A stretch of DNA of 5,944 bases from an uncultured Lachnospiraceae bacterium. GTDB lineage: Bacteria; Bacillota; Clostridia; Lachnospirales; Lachnospiraceae. Under the pieces are notes generated by a model. It was not told the origin of the DNA, ran no database searches, and saw only the letters and a list, made by a program, of their open reading frames with translations. Every line of letters begins with the position of its first letter. Positions within the stretch are counted from its first letter, which is position 1. Where the stretch lies: contig CADCRB010000110.1 in the NCBI GenBank assembly GCA_902803745.1, positions 1-5,944 on the forward strand. The letters are read 5' to 3'. Of this stretch, positions 5,886 through 5,944 are shown piece after piece. Position numbers and translations under genes: made by a program.

Positions 5886-5944
5886 TCAATGATCCGAGGG
5901 AACCCTTCCATAGCGGATCGCGTCCTTCGGACATACAGTGCCGC
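5886..5944 (-). CDS. C-terminal end of a possible 4Fe-4S ferredoxin-type protein (partial)
   Basis: On the minus strand a frame enters at the window edge and ends at TGA (5888-5886), giving 18 full codons that read GTVCPKDAIRYGRVPSDH. 'VCPKDAI' is typical of the last cysteine of a C-x2-C-x2-C-x3-C-P 4Fe-4S motif. The incomplete codon before it ends in GC, so it can be Cys (TGC), which would put the third cysteine exactly in register. The rest of the gene is outside the window. It is convergent with the transport operon. The other frame open to the edge on this strand runs on through both hairpins and looks non-coding. The reading rests on very few residues. Confidence 0.5.
   Translation of the reverse strand, partial: GTVCPKDAIRYGRVPSDH

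Noticed and set aside
5705..5911. Minus-strand frame of 68 codons across the intergenic region
   Set aside because: It reads through both hairpins and into the end of the SH3 gene, has no ribosome site or family resemblance, and conflicts with the better ferredoxin-like frame.
5891..5919. Inverted repeat GATCCG / CGGATC with an inner small stem
   Set aside because: It lies within the last codons of the probable minus-strand gene, has no T-run on either strand and may be chance.

Overview
The window looks like chromosomal DNA from a low-to-moderate GC anaerobic Firmicute, most likely a member of the Lachnospiraceae (Clostridia). The reasons are the strong AGGAGG-type ribosome binding sites, frequent AGA/AGG and ATA codons, a KMGKT-type tyrosyl-tRNA synthetase, a 'KLLVQIP'-type dihydrofolate reductase and Gram-positive lipoprotein signals. 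The genus assignment is inference. Almost all genes lie on the + strand and are tightly packed.

Region 1 (1-2451) is housekeeping. It holds the 3' part of a beta-CASP metallo-beta-lactamase-fold RNA hydrolase, then 2 bases later a dihydrofolate reductase (folA), then after a 91-base gap a tyrosyl-tRNA synthetase (tyrS). No T-box leader precedes tyrS. No clear terminator follows it.

Region 2 (2452-5789) is a four-gene transport operon with its own predicted sigma-A promoter (TTGAAT-17-CATAAT at 2470-2498) and a strong intrinsic terminator (5759-5789). It encodes a substrate-binding lipoprotein, one permease and one ATPase, together a polar-amino-acid ABC importer with a presumed permease homodimer. 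The fourth gene, 29 bases after the ATPase, encodes a second lipoprotein with an SH3-like domain, a long Thr/Ala-rich linker and a short C-terminal module I do not recognise. Two points deserve attention. The substrate-binding protein lacks the arginine that normally clamps the ligand alpha-carboxylate. The SH3 lipoprotein is an unusual partner for an importer and may link it to the cell wall.

Region 3 (5736-5944) is a convergent intergenic region with the terminator and a second perfect-looking hairpin. At the very edge is the C-terminal 18 codons of a minus-strand gene whose residues fit the end of a 4Fe-4S ferredoxin-type motif. I found no tRNA, rRNA, CRISPR, insertion sequence or phage feature. 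The region is mostly ordinary; the fourth operon gene and the binding-protein pocket are the best leads.
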